The translations under genes were made by a program, and so were the position numbers. 64,000 nucleotides of DNA from positions 2,170,001 through 2,234,000 of the forward strand of contig JAQSEB010000002.1 in assembly GCA_030063045.1 (NCBI GenBank). The letters run 5' to 3'. Positions 1 to 12,834 of the stretch are shown here, piece after piece; position 1 is the first letter of the stretch; each line of letters begins with the position of its first letter. Source of the stretch: Pratylenchus scribneri (taxonomy: Eukaryota; Nematoda; Chromadorea; Rhabditida; Pratylenchidae). A model generated the notes under the pieces. The model ran no database searches, was not told the DNA's origin, and saw only the letters and a program-made list of their open reading frames with translations.

Positions 1-2670
1 GGCTATAAATGCGAAGATTTATTCAACAATTGCGAATTAGGAGGAAAACCACATAATTGGCGAGTGCATTTTAATTTTTAATAATTCTTTAATGATTTTA
101 CAATTATTATTTAGAATTATTAATGAAAATAATTGTTCCAAAATTAAGTTGTGATACAATTTTCCGGCCTCGTCCAGTGATGCGTCGCGGTTTATGCTAT
201 CAAACTTTGCGAAATATAAACCAGGTAAAATTCAGGGTAAATTAATAATGATCCGGAATTATGCCTCCATTGAAAAAAATTTTTAATGCATTTAAATTAT
301 TTTTGATTAAATATTTAATTAATTAATTTGTAAATTTTTAGACAGAAGCAGATGATATTGGGAGGCTGGTCTTGGAAATAAAAGCGCCGCAAAGTGTCAC
401 ATCGACTCAATATAATTTTATACAGCCTCAGGTTATTCATTATGGGAATGAATAATTAAAATTATTATTTTTATTTCAATTTTTACTATTTTTTCAGATA
501 ATTATTTATGTGAATGACAATTTTGAACAAGTTTTGGATTTTCCAAGATTTTATTTGTATCCACATGAATGGAATCGAATGCATTTCACTGCAAGATATA
601 TTGAATTGTTGGAACATCCTAGGTGGAAAATTGTTTTCCTTTTAGCAAATTTTTACAGAAGGAATAACGATTTAAAAATTATATTATATTATTTTATTTA
701 ATCGTAATATTTAAAAATATAAATATAATTTTTAATAATAATTTAAAATTCTAGTGATTGTACAAATAAATTGGTTGGAAAGGATGCAAATTGCTTTGTG
801 TGGAATTGGCTTAAGGCAAATGTGATTGGTAATTAAAAAATTAATTTAAAATATTATATATAAATTGAATAGATCCATACAATTGTTCTGTGCCATATTT
901 GGAAGAAATCCAAGGAATTTCGTCGAATATGCAAACTTGCGAGCCCAGAATATTAGCCGCCGAGTAAATTAAATTTTTTTTGCAAATAAAAAAAATATTT
1001 TTTTGTAAATATAAAAAAATTAAAAATTAATTGAATATCTATAAATTTTAACTAAATTTTTAATAAATATTTAAATATTAATTTTCAGCTATTATAATGC
1101 AATCCAATTGGTTCATTCTGGCTCGGTACACAGCCAAGAAGTTTATATAATTAAAAATATCATAATTAAAAATTATATTTTAGTGCATTCCCGGATGCTC
1201 TCGATGGGAATATAGGCAAGAGAATTTAATAATAAATATGTATTTAAAGCGAATTATTTCTTTTGTAGACTGTAATATTTAGTTTAGATAATTACGATTT
1301 TTGTATTAAATTCTGATTTTTTGTGTATAGTTAAATTCGATTTTTTGTTAATTAGTTTTTTAAATTTTGAAAGCAAAATTTACTTTATTTAGCAATTTTT
1401 TTTTATTATTTTTATCTTTAAAAATAATTTAAGCGTTTCTCTACAACAAAGTCCTGCATTGCAGCCATTTGAACATCATGTACTACTATAAAATTAAATT
1501 ATTAAAATGATGGAATTAAATTTTAATTTTTTAGGAATTTAATTTGGAAATTAGTTTTTATGATTTACAATATGAACACGTCAAAGAGGTTGGTTTATTT
1601 ATATGCATATTAAATAAATCTATATTATTTTTAAATTATTTAAAATTAACACTATATATTTTTTGATAATTTAATTTAATCCCTGATATTTTACCTTTTA
1701 AATTTTTAATACATATAATATAATTTTTAAGGTATACACGATTTCGGTGCCTGGTTTCATGTCCCAAATTGGTGGTCAATTCGGTTTTTTCCTCGGCCTT
1801 TCCATTATTACAATGATTCAGGTGGCAATTTTATTAAATATTTTCAAAATTATAAACTATAATTTTATTGATAAATTCAGATTGTTATTTATGGTCTTTC
1901 GGCTGTCATAACATTCTTCCTAAAATTGCCAAGGAAGGCATTGCTTAGAGTAATTAAATAATTACTATATTTTGTAAAGAATTAAAATATAAATTAATTA
2001 AATTCCAGTATAAAAAATTCAGAAAAATAATTTTAAAATAAATCAATTCTCAAAGATTTGTTACATCTTCAAATTCCGAAATGAAAATGCTGCGGGGAAT
2101 GGAGCCAATCAGCAATCTGCACTTGATTCGCCCGCTTCCATTCACTTGCCTCCAACAACAATTTCAGAAGGCGGTGCCGTCAATTTTGCCATGGCCGAAA
2201 CATCATTCAGTGGTTTGGACGCGTTGGAACCAATTCCGGAGGCAACTGCTTCGACACCGAATCAAAATGCATTGGAGGGGAATATTTCGAGCATAAAATC
2301 GACTCAAACACTGGAGAATAAGCGAAAAATGTTGGCCAAAACGAAGAAATGGACGAGCTTCTCCATTGGGAATGGCAGTCTCAATTTAATTGAGAAAATT
2401 GAGGTATTTAATTAGAAGATAGATATTTAGTTAAATACTAAGTTTTGGAAGGAACTATTTTTCAAATGTAAAATTATTAAATAATAAACCAAAGACTATG
2501 CTATTAAGTCATTTTTACAGAATAGACAAAAATTGATACGATAATAATAATTCCCCGATTCATATTCATAGGAGTGCAATGAAGGGCAAACATCGACAAA
2601 AAGGCGGTTAACTAAACAAACAAGAAATGCTCCGGAATTTACAATTGGCGATGGATTCAATCAATATTAA
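1..2670 (+). CDS. DEG/ENaC (degenerin-type) sodium channel, 5' end missing
   Basis: Multi-exon gene cut by the left window edge. Spliced exons give the degenerin extracellular region: GYKCEDLF..., a VMRRGLCYQ stretch matching the family's GxCYxxN site, then CIPGCSRWEYSVSLQQSP matching the CxPxCxxxxYxxxxS motif. These are followed by GGQFGFFLGLSIIT, the pre-TM2/TM2 pore with its GxS selectivity filter. A Ser/Thr/Asn-rich cytoplasmic tail of about 120 residues ends at a TAA at 2668-2670. Known for the family: trimeric, amiloride-sensitive Na+ channels of the plasma membrane, used in touch sensing or acid/peptide gating. The first transmembrane segment lies outside the window. Two introns appear to use GC donors (60-148 and 1216-1433). 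The second is needed to join CSRWEY to SVSLQQSP in frame. The specific subfamily cannot be told. Confidence 0.9.
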
Positions 2671-2881
2671 ATTAAATTGCGGATAAAATTTATTTCTAAT
2701 TAATTTTGTTATTTATTAGTGTGTCTTATAGCCATTAAAAATTTTGATTAAAAATTGGAATAAAATTTGTACTTTATCATTTTTCTAGAAATAATTCTAC
2801 TACTAAAATTTGTTTTTCATCTCTAAATCAAAATATTCCCTTCATCATCATAATTTTCTTCTAATTTCCGCATTGTCCCAT

Positions 2882-3540
2882 TCAACCTCCATATGATTGA
2901 TTGTTGCATAATTCGCCGCTGCAAGTTTGGCAAGTACTACATTGTTGGCAAAGGCTGGGAAATTGAGTGGCACATGCTTTCACAACCTTAAGTTGTGCAT
3001 TTGCGCCTGAAAGGAAAATGGGTTAATTGTGAAAATTGAATGGTTTGTATTTGGAAATCATTTATTCTGTTGGCTCAAATTCTGAAAATTTCATTGGATT
3101 TAAAATTTGGATTGTCATTAAAATCAGTAGAAATTCCGATTTATTTTAATACCAAGTAAAAGTATTAATAATAACTTTTTATTCAATTACCTAACATATT
3201 TATAAATATTGAATTTGATCCTATTTCCTATCATCTATGAATTAAAATTTATTGACCAAACAAAAATATTTGATTTCCAATTTAGATTTTTGTTTTTGCT
3301 TACTGCATGAATCTAGAGGAATGTAAATGCATTGCACATCCGGAGCGCCACAATCCTGCGGCGTAGCTCCCACCATGGTATTATTGTTGGTATAATACCA
3401 GCACATTCGGTTTTGGACTAAATGAAAATAGAAAAAAATATATTAAAAATTTAATAACCTCCATAATTTGAATGGCATAAAGCAAAGAGGAAAAAAGTGG
3501 CAAAAAATAATTTTGTTGTTCCGCTAATGAACGATGACAT
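2882..3540 (-). CDS. small secreted Cys-rich protein, possibly Ly6/three-finger-like
   Basis: Three exons on the minus strand encode about 106 residues. Exon 1 starts at ATG 3540 and encodes a clear signal peptide (FFATFFLFALC core). The mature part carries about ten cysteines and ends CQTCSGELCNN, resembling the C-terminal C..LCN signature of Ly6/uPAR-type domains. Exon 1 ends at 3459 in phase 1 and joins VQNRMCWYY in exon 2; the last exon begins near 3009 and stops at TGA 2884-2882. The lone C-terminal SYGG has no hydrophobic tail, so it is probably secreted rather than GPI-anchored. Homology to Ly6 is inference from cysteine spacing only. The gene lies head-away from the DEG/ENaC gene with about 210 bp between their 3' ends. 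Confidence 0.65.
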
Positions 3541-4212
3541 TTTTCAAAGGAAAATTTTTAGGAAATTTAAAAATGATTGAAAATGATTAATTTTTGGGAG
3601 ACCGATCCCATTTTTATATGACCAAAAAAGTCCATTAAAATTTATAATATGGTACAAAGAGTGCAAAAGAAAATAAAAAAAACACATTTTATGGCCATTT
3701 AAAGTCGAACTATTTTTTTGCAAAAATTACTGCTCTTTCAAATTTCATTGAAATGAATTCCAAAAAAAAATTTGTGTGGCCAATCAGTGAATGGTCCGAA
3801 ATTTAATAATTTTGTTTATCAAAAATTTTCAGGAGAATTATCAGTTTTATGAGTGATTTTATGTGAAATATAGGCCACACAAGATTTTTTTGATTTTTAC
3901 GATTCTGGCCATTTCTTTAATCATATGACCTTTGCAAACATCCAAAATTATATTAGCAAATTATGGCAAAGTCCAAATGAAAAAAAATTTGTGTTTTAAA
4001 TTCATCCAGCGATTTAAAAGATAATAAATTTTATTATTTTGCCATGGTCCAAATTCCAAAGTATTTGATTACGGTCTTAAAATTTGTTCTTTCTTCCTCA
4101 TTTTAATTTGTTAATTTTTTAATATTATTAGAATTTATTTCCAAATTTTCAGGCTCATAAATTATTGCAGTAATTAATCAACAATTGCAATATCTTGAAA
4201 AACATTTTTTTG

Positions 4213-4485
4213 AAGACAAATAATAATTTAAAAGTGATTTTCAATAGATAAAACATTTAACATTTTTATAAAGGTCAATGAACCGCTTCGATCCATATAT
4301 AGTTTGTCTGTTTTGGCCTGAAACTAAGCGAATTTTAAGCCAAAAACATGAAACGGTTTAAGTGGTTTAATTCAGTGGGTTTTAGATCAGATAAGCAAAC
4401 TAATTTATGAATTGACGCTTCGTAATGATCCCAAAAGATTAGAATAAAATTGCTTTCTAAACCCTGATAAGTTTGTCGACAAAAA
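4213..4485. repeat. MITE-like repeat family A, copy 1
   Basis: Degenerate copy of a roughly 270-300 bp element also seen at 5385-5645 and 30114-30412. Shared blocks include a left end like TCGACAAATTTATAATGG, a central TTTGGCCTGAAAC... segment and GAATTGACGC near the right. The right end (GTTTGTCGAC, 4471-4480) is roughly an inverted copy of the left end. No coding capacity. The rest of the 3541-4649 gap is AT-rich sequence in which I see no gene. Confidence 0.6.
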
Positions 4486-4649
4486 AATTTTAAATTTCTC
4501 GACAAAAATTGATATAAATTTTTTATTAATTTAAAATTGTTTAAATTATTTTAAATTGTTTTCAAAAATTTTATTTCTTGAAATTTTTTCAAATTTTTAA
4601 AAAATTTATTTCTCCTTTTTATATTTAAGATATTCTTTGTTTGATGTCT

Positions 4650-6226
4650 TCATTTTCCTTGATGAATGCCGCCTCCATTCACCAAACATGTATAACACGG
4701 TAATGCGTACATTGGAGGACAATAATTGCAAGGGTTAAAGCTGGGCGGAATACCTCCTGGCAAAATTGTCCAATTTTGGCCACCAACCCAATCAGCACCA
4801 AAATTCCACGGCACAATTGGAGGCGGTGGGGGAGGAGGCGGTGCCAAATGTCCAGATGAGTCACCGGTGGAACAAGGCAATAAATTATAGCAGTTTTCTT
4901 CCTCTTGGGATGGACCAGCCGGACACTTTTTTGGAATTGTATATTTATTAAAATTCCAAAGCAATTAATTATTTACCCTTGAGCAAGGGCAAATTCTCAT
5001 TCGAATGCGAATTCCAGTGCCACATGTTGTCGAACATGAGCTAAAAATATTTATTTTTGAAAATTAGATACAAATTTACCTCCAATTTGACCAATCGCTC
5101 CATTGGCATTCACCCATTGAGGGAATATTAATTCCTGGGAATGTGGGTGGTTCATTTTGGCGACCATTGTTTGAGGATGATGGAGAAGGAATTGGACAAT
5201 TTTGTTGTTCCATGGGTTGGCCGACACATGGTTGACATTCCACTTTTGTGCTACTCCCTAGAAAGGAAATATTCTAATTATCATTTTTAAATATATTTAT
5301 TATCCAATTACAGTAGGGAATTGCTTATTAATGTCTCAATATTTTATTTAAGGGTGCCAATTTTTTGTAACATTTAATTTCTTTGGTCGACAAATATATA
5401 ATGATTTAGGAAGCAATTTTCACCTTTAGTTTATCATTTGTTTAAGAGCTCATTGAGACACATAGTTTCCACTTTGTCTGATTCGACATGGCTAAGCAAG
5501 TTTTAAACCAAAAATTGAAAGGGTTTAAGTGTTTAATTCATTCAATTTTAGTATATGAATCGGCGTGTCTTTTATTGAATTCTTTAAATATGCTAAATGA
5601 TTTGACAGGTGAAATTTGGTTCTTTAAAAGTTATACATTTGCCTGCAAAAGATTATTTTTTTCAAAAAATGTTTTTCCTTTTATTTATTCATAAAAATAT
5701 TGCCAATTTTATTCTTCAGATGTTCAAATACCCCCAATTGTCGTGCCTTGTGCCACATCGCATTTGCGTCGATCACAAATTCGCCATCGACTTCGAAAAG
5801 GCGGCGAACTGCCACCGGGTAAACTTTGGCATTCGCTCCATTCCGTCCATTGGGTCCATTCCGACTGGGCCATAACCAAAATTGGCTGTGTTGATGGGGG
5901 AGGATTTGCTGCGGGTTTTGGTGGTGGCAGTGGCTTTGATTCGCCAGGAAGGCATGCTTTTGCCTGCATATCATTGCCTGGATTTTTGCCAGGATCACCA
6001 TGCCATGCCCTTGTTCGAGTTTGGGCATTAACTAATGGAGATAATATTTTTATAGAAATTTAAAAAATTCAATTTTAAAAATTTTACTTCCATTTTGTTC
6101 ATAGCATAAGGACCATGCATTCCACGGGGACCATTCAAAGAGAGTTGAGGGTAATATTGAAAGGATTGTGAGCAAATGGATCAAAAATATTTTACAAAAA
6201 TGAAGGGAATTTGTGAAATAATGCAT
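4650..6226 (-). CDS. secreted thrombospondin type-1 (TSP1) repeat protein
   Basis: Minus-strand gene starting at ATG 6226 with a strong signal peptide (FLIHLLTILSILP), leading directly into FEWSPWNAWSLC, the WxxW start of a TSP1 repeat. Exon 2 (about 6030-5734) gives a CLPG segment, a Pro-rich linker and SEWTQWTEWSEC...RWRIC, a second repeat. Further exons give CQWSDWSNW, SCSTTCGTGIRIRMRICPC and CPAGPSQEEENCYNLLPC, a third, best-conserved repeat. The C-terminus is a poly-Pro (PPPPPPPP) and Asn/Gly/Pro/Cys-rich tail ending at 4650. Total is roughly 320 residues, with no transmembrane segment seen. Known role of TSP1 repeats: binding matrix glycans or cell-surface partners. The intron between exons 2 and 3 holds a copy of repeat family A. 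Exon joins around 5040-5100 are approximate. Confidence 0.8.
5385..5645. repeat. MITE-like repeat family A, copy 2 (intronic)
   Basis: Second copy of the family at 4213 and 30114. It begins GGTCGACAAATATATAATG, has ATTGAGACACAT and TTTAAACCAAAAA blocks in the same order, and becomes weak past about 5640. It lies wholly inside the roughly 470-bp intron of the TSP1 gene, in an otherwise intact gene. Confidence 0.6.
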
Positions 6227-6777
6227 TTTCTTATAAATTAAAATAATAATAATCAAATTAAATAATTCGATTTTTTTAATGAATAAAAAAATTCCGAAAA
6301 TTGCTGTTAAAAATATTGCGCAAAAATAAAAATATTTTGGCCAAAACATTGTTAACAATAATTTGCACTCTAATATTGATGAAACATTGATGAATGACTT
6401 CTGATTCATTCTCTCATTCATTAACCAATTCCATTCATTTGTCAGCAAAGTCTGCAATTGCTGTTGATGGCACCCTTCAACTTTTAATCAGCTTATTCCC
6501 CAACCTTTTTCCTTTTTTCCCCCTCAGTGTTTCTGCCACTTATTAATCATTCTTGGAAGTAAAGGGCAATCAAATTGATTTGCTTTTGAAGAACAACTCT
6601 TCTCGATATTTGTGCAAACACAGACAGTGTAGTATTCAAGAGAGAATGGGAAAACATTGCCAAAATAAATATTTCTATTTTTTACTTGATAAAGAAATAT
6701 TTGAAAAATAGTAATTTTTATGATTATTTTTAAAAAGGGGAAAAATTAATTTAAAGAATAATTAATTTACCCAAATT

Positions 6778-6960
6778 CTTTCGTGTCAAAAAATATGTTT
6801 GAGGCCATATAACTTAGCCATAATTAGGTATTAGGGCTCAGAGTTAGGTTCAGGACAGGATTTGATTGGGGGCTGAGAACTATGTGGGTTATTAGGAATT
6901 CTAAAGAAATCTGATTTGGTCAAATTATAAATATTTTTCAACACCAAAAATATGGGTAAA
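6778..6960. repeat. MITE-like repeat family B, copy 1
   Basis: Starts TTCGTGTCAAAAAATATG, then GAGGCCATATAACTTAGCC, and has a TTAGG-rich centre. Its right end (ATTTTTCAACACCAAAAATA) is a degenerate inverted copy of the left. Related copies are at 34565-34721 and 62859-63189. It lies in the 6227-7167 gap between the TSP1 and LITAF genes, where I see no gene. Confidence 0.6.
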
Positions 6961-7167
6961 TTAATTCTTTATTTTCGGGCAATCTAATAGATTCCCTTTT
7001 TAAAAATATTATTTTAAATTAGATAGCTGTTAAAATAAGGCAAATCAGACAAAAAAATATTAAAAAGCATTATAGAGTCACATTTAAATAATAAAATGAA
7101 ATAAGACATAATTATTGATTATTAACTTTAAATCATAAAAAATCTCAAAATATTTTCCGATGATGAA

Positions 7168-7971
7168 TTAATCGCCGCATCCTCGTTTGTATTTGCCCAA
7201 CATTGCCCCACAATTTGGGCACAAATGCACCACATCCTTGAAACAATTGCAAAAATAAGTGAACACGCCAAAGAGCACAATGCAAACAAGAATGGCACAA
7301 AGGCCACATTCGTGCTCAATTCGAGTTTGCACTTGGCATTGGCATTGTGGGCAGTTGGCCAACATTGATTCCGGTCCAAATTCCACTTTTTGTTGTTGCA
7401 CAACAATAACCTGATGAGGACATTTGGGAGAAAATTTTCAGTTAGATTGGGAAAATAATGTTTTTATTTTTATCATTTTGAGTCTGTTTAAACTTTTTTA
7501 ATTTTTCAAAATTTTAGAATTCCTTTTTTCTCAGAAAAAATAAAAATCCAAAAAAGTGACTATTTACACTTCTTTTTTTATCCTTCTTCCATAATTTTTT
7601 TAATTATAGTCTAAATTTTTATTATCCCTGGTTTTGTATGATTTAGCAATACTTATATCTTCGAAATTCGATTTTTCTAAGTCAAAATCCATAGATTTAT
7701 CCGGCATTAAATTTTACCACTATGGATAATGTTTTGAAATTAAACGATTTAATTTAAATAGTAGAAATGTTCAACACTTTATTTTTCATGAAATCAAAAA
7801 TTTAATTTTTCGGGAATTCACCGTTTGGCTATCATTTTGGACAGGTTGGGAAGTGATTGTTGGATGAGAGGATTCCAAATTTATTTCGTCCTCATAGGCC
7901 CCATTTTTGTAACATTTTTCTTCGCCTTCATTTGTTTGAGACGCCGGATGATTTTGGATTGGGCCTGACAT
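7168..7971 (-). CDS. LITAF-domain membrane-associated zinc protein
   Basis: Two exons, 7971-7822 and 7410-7168, joined in phase 0, give about 130 residues. Residues 1-50 are a polar, probably disordered Asn/Gln/Glu-rich leader. Exon 2 holds the whole LITAF (SIMPLE-like) domain: an N-terminal CPQC knuckle, a hydrophobic stretch (CAILVCIVLFGVFTYFCNC) and a C-terminal HLCPNCG knuckle. The four-cysteine pairs and the membrane-inserted hydrophobic segment are as in the family. Known role: monotopic proteins of the cytoplasmic face of late endosomes/lysosomes, with a Zn2+ held by the paired CxxC motifs. Nematodes usually have several such genes. Length and domain order are typical and nothing looks broken. 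Confidence 0.88.
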
Positions 7972-10781
7972 TTTTATATTTATTTTATGCTGAAATAATA
8001 AAAATATTTAATTTTAAATTACATAAAATAATAAAATAAATCACGGGAAAAAATTTATCACTGATAAAAAGACGGATGGAACGACCTTCTCATTTTCATT
8101 AGAAATATTGGAAATGAACCAATTTAAAGAATTGTGAATAATTTCAGAAGAGGATGTTGATGGCGGAAAAATGAACAAATAAATAGACGAATAGCCCAAT
8201 TATTTAAAGGATTCGTCTAAAAATGGGTGCGGCCAGGCCATCCATTAAATTTTTAACGCCTTATCATCAAATGAATCTTTTCTTAATTTTTCCTTTTTAT
8301 TGAGTTTTCCAGTTTATTATGACGTTATTTTTTATTTTCAATAATAGAAAAAGGTTAACAAATCGGAAGTACAAAACAAATGGACGAAAAAAGAATGTGC
8401 CGTGCCAATACTATATAAATTAATGTGGGATTAAAATAAATAATTTGCAATTTGCAAAAAAAAATTTAGTACTAATAAGTATTGAATAAAATTATTTTTA
8501 AATTTTTTTCCTCATTTTATACACAATTGGCAATACCGATAATTCATATTGTGGTATAATGCTCAATATCAATAATATTTTTTATTCCCATGAAAATGCC
8601 AAAAATTATTTTTTGTACTCAATCAAAGCAAAAGTCATGGGAAATTTTTATATTTTCTTGGAATACGACCTTTGATAATGAACTTTCCTAAAAAAAATAA
8701 AGTTTATTTCATGTAAAATTAATGGAAGGTTTTTGGCTTTTGTGAATATATAATAATAAACACATAAACACTCAAAATAATACAAATTTCATTGGTTATC
8801 TTGGAAGTATTTTCATAGAGAAAATAAACACATATTACCATTTTTTATTATTTTATTGATACAAATTCCTTTTTTTTCAAAATATTATTTCCATTTTCTG
8901 CGTTTATTGCTATCACAATTTAGTCTTCAATCTTTCAATAATAATTTGGAGTTTATTCGCAATTATTTTAGTGCCAATTTCCAGACAAATTTAATTATAT
9001 TCTTTGCTAATTTTTTTTTAAATTCTTAGTTCTAAGAATATTTCGAGAATATCAAATATCAATCCAAAATTAGCCATTTAATAATTTATTAAATGGTGTG
9101 AAAATTTTAATATTAATTCAATTCCCTAAAAAATAAAAAAAATAAATGTTAACAATTTTTTGGCAGAAAATAGATCAAAAAAATTTGAAAATCTTTGCTC
9201 GAAAATATTATATTTGAACATTCTATTTTTTCACACTACCTTATTCAAATTTATGGTTATTATAATAATATAACAGATAATTATGAAAAAGAGAGTTAGA
9301 AGAAATGCATTTTTTAAATTATTTTTTAAAACAGTTCATTTACTCTACCGAATTCAACGAAAAATGTTAATATAAAATTCGGCCAAATTTGTATTATCTT
9401 CCATATAATTACCCTAATAAAATATTTTCGAAAAAGAAGATAAAAAAGAACAAGACCGGAAATATTGGAATTACGATGAACTTTTCTAGCCATTTTACAG
9501 GAATCAAAGGGGATTGAGAGGCCACCAATTTATTAATTTATTTAATTAGATCTTTTAAAATTGAATATTTGAGTTCTTTTCGATGACCATTAATAATTTG
9601 CCATCGTTGAAAATTAAATTATATATGATTTTCAATTCATTTTTTGGCTTCAAAATTATATATTTTTTTATTTTTCTGCCAAATTTGTGTCCCAAATTCA
9701 ATTTTCTATCATTAAATTGGGCAAAAAAACTTTACAAAATAATGAATCATAAATTATTACGCAAAATTTGTTATTGAGCTTTTTTTTCAAATTTAGGAAA
9801 AAAAATATTTTTGAACATATTTTTAAATTTTATTAGCATCTCATTCCTTTTCGTTCATCTATAATGATCAAATATTATTAAATTAAAAATGTTTTTGTCC
9901 ATACCAAAATTTTTATTTTCAATTCTTCCGCGTTTTTGAATTTAATAAATATTAAAATTTAATTTGAGGGTAACTTTCTATATGCCTAAAAAATAAAAAT
10001 ATAATATAATCAAAAATGAAAAGGGAAGGGAGGATCAGTGGTGCCGGCTGAGCCAAAATAATTTAATTTTCCTTTTTATTCGAAAATATTTTCACCATTT
10101 TTCCTATAATAAATGAACATAAAATTTATGAATGACATTGTCCTGCCAATAAATTTTAAGAAATTAATGCAAAGAATATCTTGATTAGGAAGTATCATCC
10201 TCTAATTCTATATTAGTGACTTAAAATATATGCCAAAATTTGGATTAAAATGGATGAAAAAAAATAAGTGCCTGTGGCAGATTTTACCGTAATGGAATTA
10301 TTAAAGGCGCCAAAAGTTCATTGTTTTCCAAATAATGGTCCCAAAAAATTTTCCATTTTTTTTGTATTTACTGCTTATTCAAAATTTAAAATTAATTTTA
10401 AAAAGAATGAATTCCAAAAAATTCCCATATATTTTCAAAAAGTTCATTAATAATTAATTTATATAATCCAAATTTTATAGCTTCAGAGATTTTTATCCAA
10501 ATTTTTCTCACATTGAATAATTTTTTGCCTTTTAATTCATTTTGTATTTTTCATTTAATTGTTCTAATTCAACAATTTTCAGTATGAAATACGTACTTGA
10601 AAAATTCACATACAAATTATTCTGAAAAAAAATGATTTTTGTGATTTGGACAAATTCATTTTTTGGCTTTCAAATATTAATTTATTAGATTTTTTTTTTA
10701 ATATTTTTATTCAAAAAAAATTATTAATTTTTAAATATTTTTTTTTCAATTTTTTAAAATTAATCAGATAAAATTTGAAAA
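7972..10781. other. gene-poor AT-rich interval
   Basis: About 2.8 kb of A/T-rich sequence, with open frames only of the size expected by chance. I see no domain, splice-consistent exon chain, tRNA or tandem array. It probably contains the upstream region of the Sre-like receptor at 10782. Confidence 0.5.
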
Positions 10782-12444
10782 ATGCCCAAAAATTTAACTT
10801 ATTTCGAAAAAGTTTATTTGGGCCTTGATCCGGATGAATTCGATAAAATTGCAAATTTAACAACGACACAAAATTTATTAGCCCATTCTCTCATTTATTC
10901 CGAATTCTTTGCCCATTTTTTGGTCATTTTTGCCAGCCTAATCAACATTCGAATTATTCATTTAACATCGGTAATTTTTTAATATTAATTTTAATAAATT
11001 GGAACTAATTTACAGGTACTGCATCGAAATCTAAAATTGATTTTAATTGTGCAAACTTTCATGATCCTTTATTCCGCCCTGATTCGATTGCTTTTTGTAG
11101 CCCCAATTAAATATTTTACTGGCGACCTTTTCTGGTCCGAAAATGAATTCAAGTGAATTAAAATTTTTATTTTATTTTATTAATATTTTATTATTTCAGC
11201 TGTCCCCCAATTGAATATTTCCTCGATTTGCCTCTTTTCTTTCGCATTTTCCTTGGCCATATCATTATTGTGGAGCGTTCTTTGGCCACATTTTTTGCCA
11301 AATGCTATGAAAAACACAATGGCAAATTATTTAGCATTTTTTGGATTTCCATTGTGGTCATTTTTTAAAATTAAATTTAAAAAAAATAAAAATGTTTCTT
11401 AAGTTGCTGATAAATTTGGCCAATTTGCTGAGTTCTTCAAATTTTAGCAAATTGGAGGAGGACGAAAATGGAAAGGAGGAAATAATAATGGAGCGAAGAA
11501 TTGCATTTCTTTCCGTCATTTTGGCATTAACTTTGGCTTTGATCAGTTTTATCGAAATAATTGTAATTTTATATAATTTTTGGGCATTTAAAATAAATGA
11601 ATAATTTAATTAAATTTTTAATAAATATTTTTTGCAGTTATTTGCACTCATTTGGTATTATAATAGGGGAAAATTGTGGAACAATTGGTTTCCAAATTCA
11701 AATGGCACAACAAAACGATTATCATGGGAATTAGGCCTCAAATATGATTTGGCAAAAAGATATCAAGTATATTTAAAAATATATTTATTTAATTTTGAAT
11801 TAATTAATTTTACTTTAAATTTTTATGAAATTATTCATTTTTTTTAAAAATTCAATAAAAATTAATTTTTATTTAAATTTATTTTCAGTATTTGGAGAAT
11901 ATGCGCACCACATTCCAACTTGGTCCAACTCTTTTCGTCTATTTTCTAATCCAATTGAATGTCGCATTCTCACAAACCTATCATTTCTATGGCTTCATCC
12001 CAGATGAATTTGTCGATGAAATTATTGTAATAAATTATTTACGTTTTTAAAAATATTTTTAAAAATTAAAAAAATAAAAAAAGATTTTTTTCAAAAATTA
12101 AAAATTTAAAAAATCAATTATTTAATAATTCACCAATAATTATTCTCAGATTCAATGCAGCAATTTGGCCATTGCCCTCTTCAATTTGTTCATTCTTTTT
12201 ACGACAATATTGTGAAAAAATATATTTAAATTTAATTTAATAATTTTCTTGTTTAAGTTTTCATCCAATTCTTCGTCAAAATTTGTTTAATTTGCTTCAA
12301 AATATTCATAAAAAGAATAGAATTGGGCCAACAAATATTTCAGTGATAATTTCCAATCAAAATGATGCACCAAATCGTGCAAAAATAGAAGGAGACCGAT
12401 ATTTTAAAATGTTGACAAATGCTTGGGAAACAAATAAAAATTAA
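10782..12444 (+). CDS. Sre-like serpentine chemoreceptor (7-TM GPCR)
   Basis: About eight short exons read through in frame from ATG 10782 to TAA 12442-12444, giving roughly 340 residues and seven hydrophobic segments. Diagnostic pieces are HIIIVERSLATFFAKCYEK after TM3, matching the ER..AT..YE motif of class-e receptors; LSWELGLKYDLAKRYQ before TM6, matching the family's L..RYQ..EN segment; YLENMRTTFQLGP; and FFHPILRQNLFNLL after TM7. The track of hydrophobic segments, the cytoplasmic Glu/Lys-rich loop at about 11450-11490, and the charged tail are all as expected. Known role for the family: plasma-membrane chemosensory GPCRs of sensory neurons in nematodes. It could belong to a neighbouring class (Sra/Srb superfamily), but Sre is the best fit. 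Introns are 45-110 nt. No frame breaks seen. Confidence 0.8.
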
Positions 12445-12834
12445 TAATAATAAATTGAATAATTAAAATATTTAAATATTTATAAATGAATAAATTGAAA
12501 TATTATTATTTTAAAATTCCAAATATTTCCTGCTCTTTGCCAAAATTTACTTCCCCATTTTTGGTGGAGAAAAGGGAAATGTGAGAAGAATTGAATGGGC
12601 GATGGAAGTGGACAAATTCGCAACAATAATAAAATTTTAATTATATTCCTTTTTCAGTTATTGCATAATTTTGACTAAGATTTTAAATATTTTTAAATTT
12701 ATTTTCAGCTTGCGAATATTTAATTTTTTAATTTTAGTTGTCCAATCAGTAAATACCTGGAAAAATAATTCCGCATCCTCCAAAACAATTTCTTTTAGAA
12801 GGTTGAAAAATATTTTTCCTTGTGGTATTAAAAG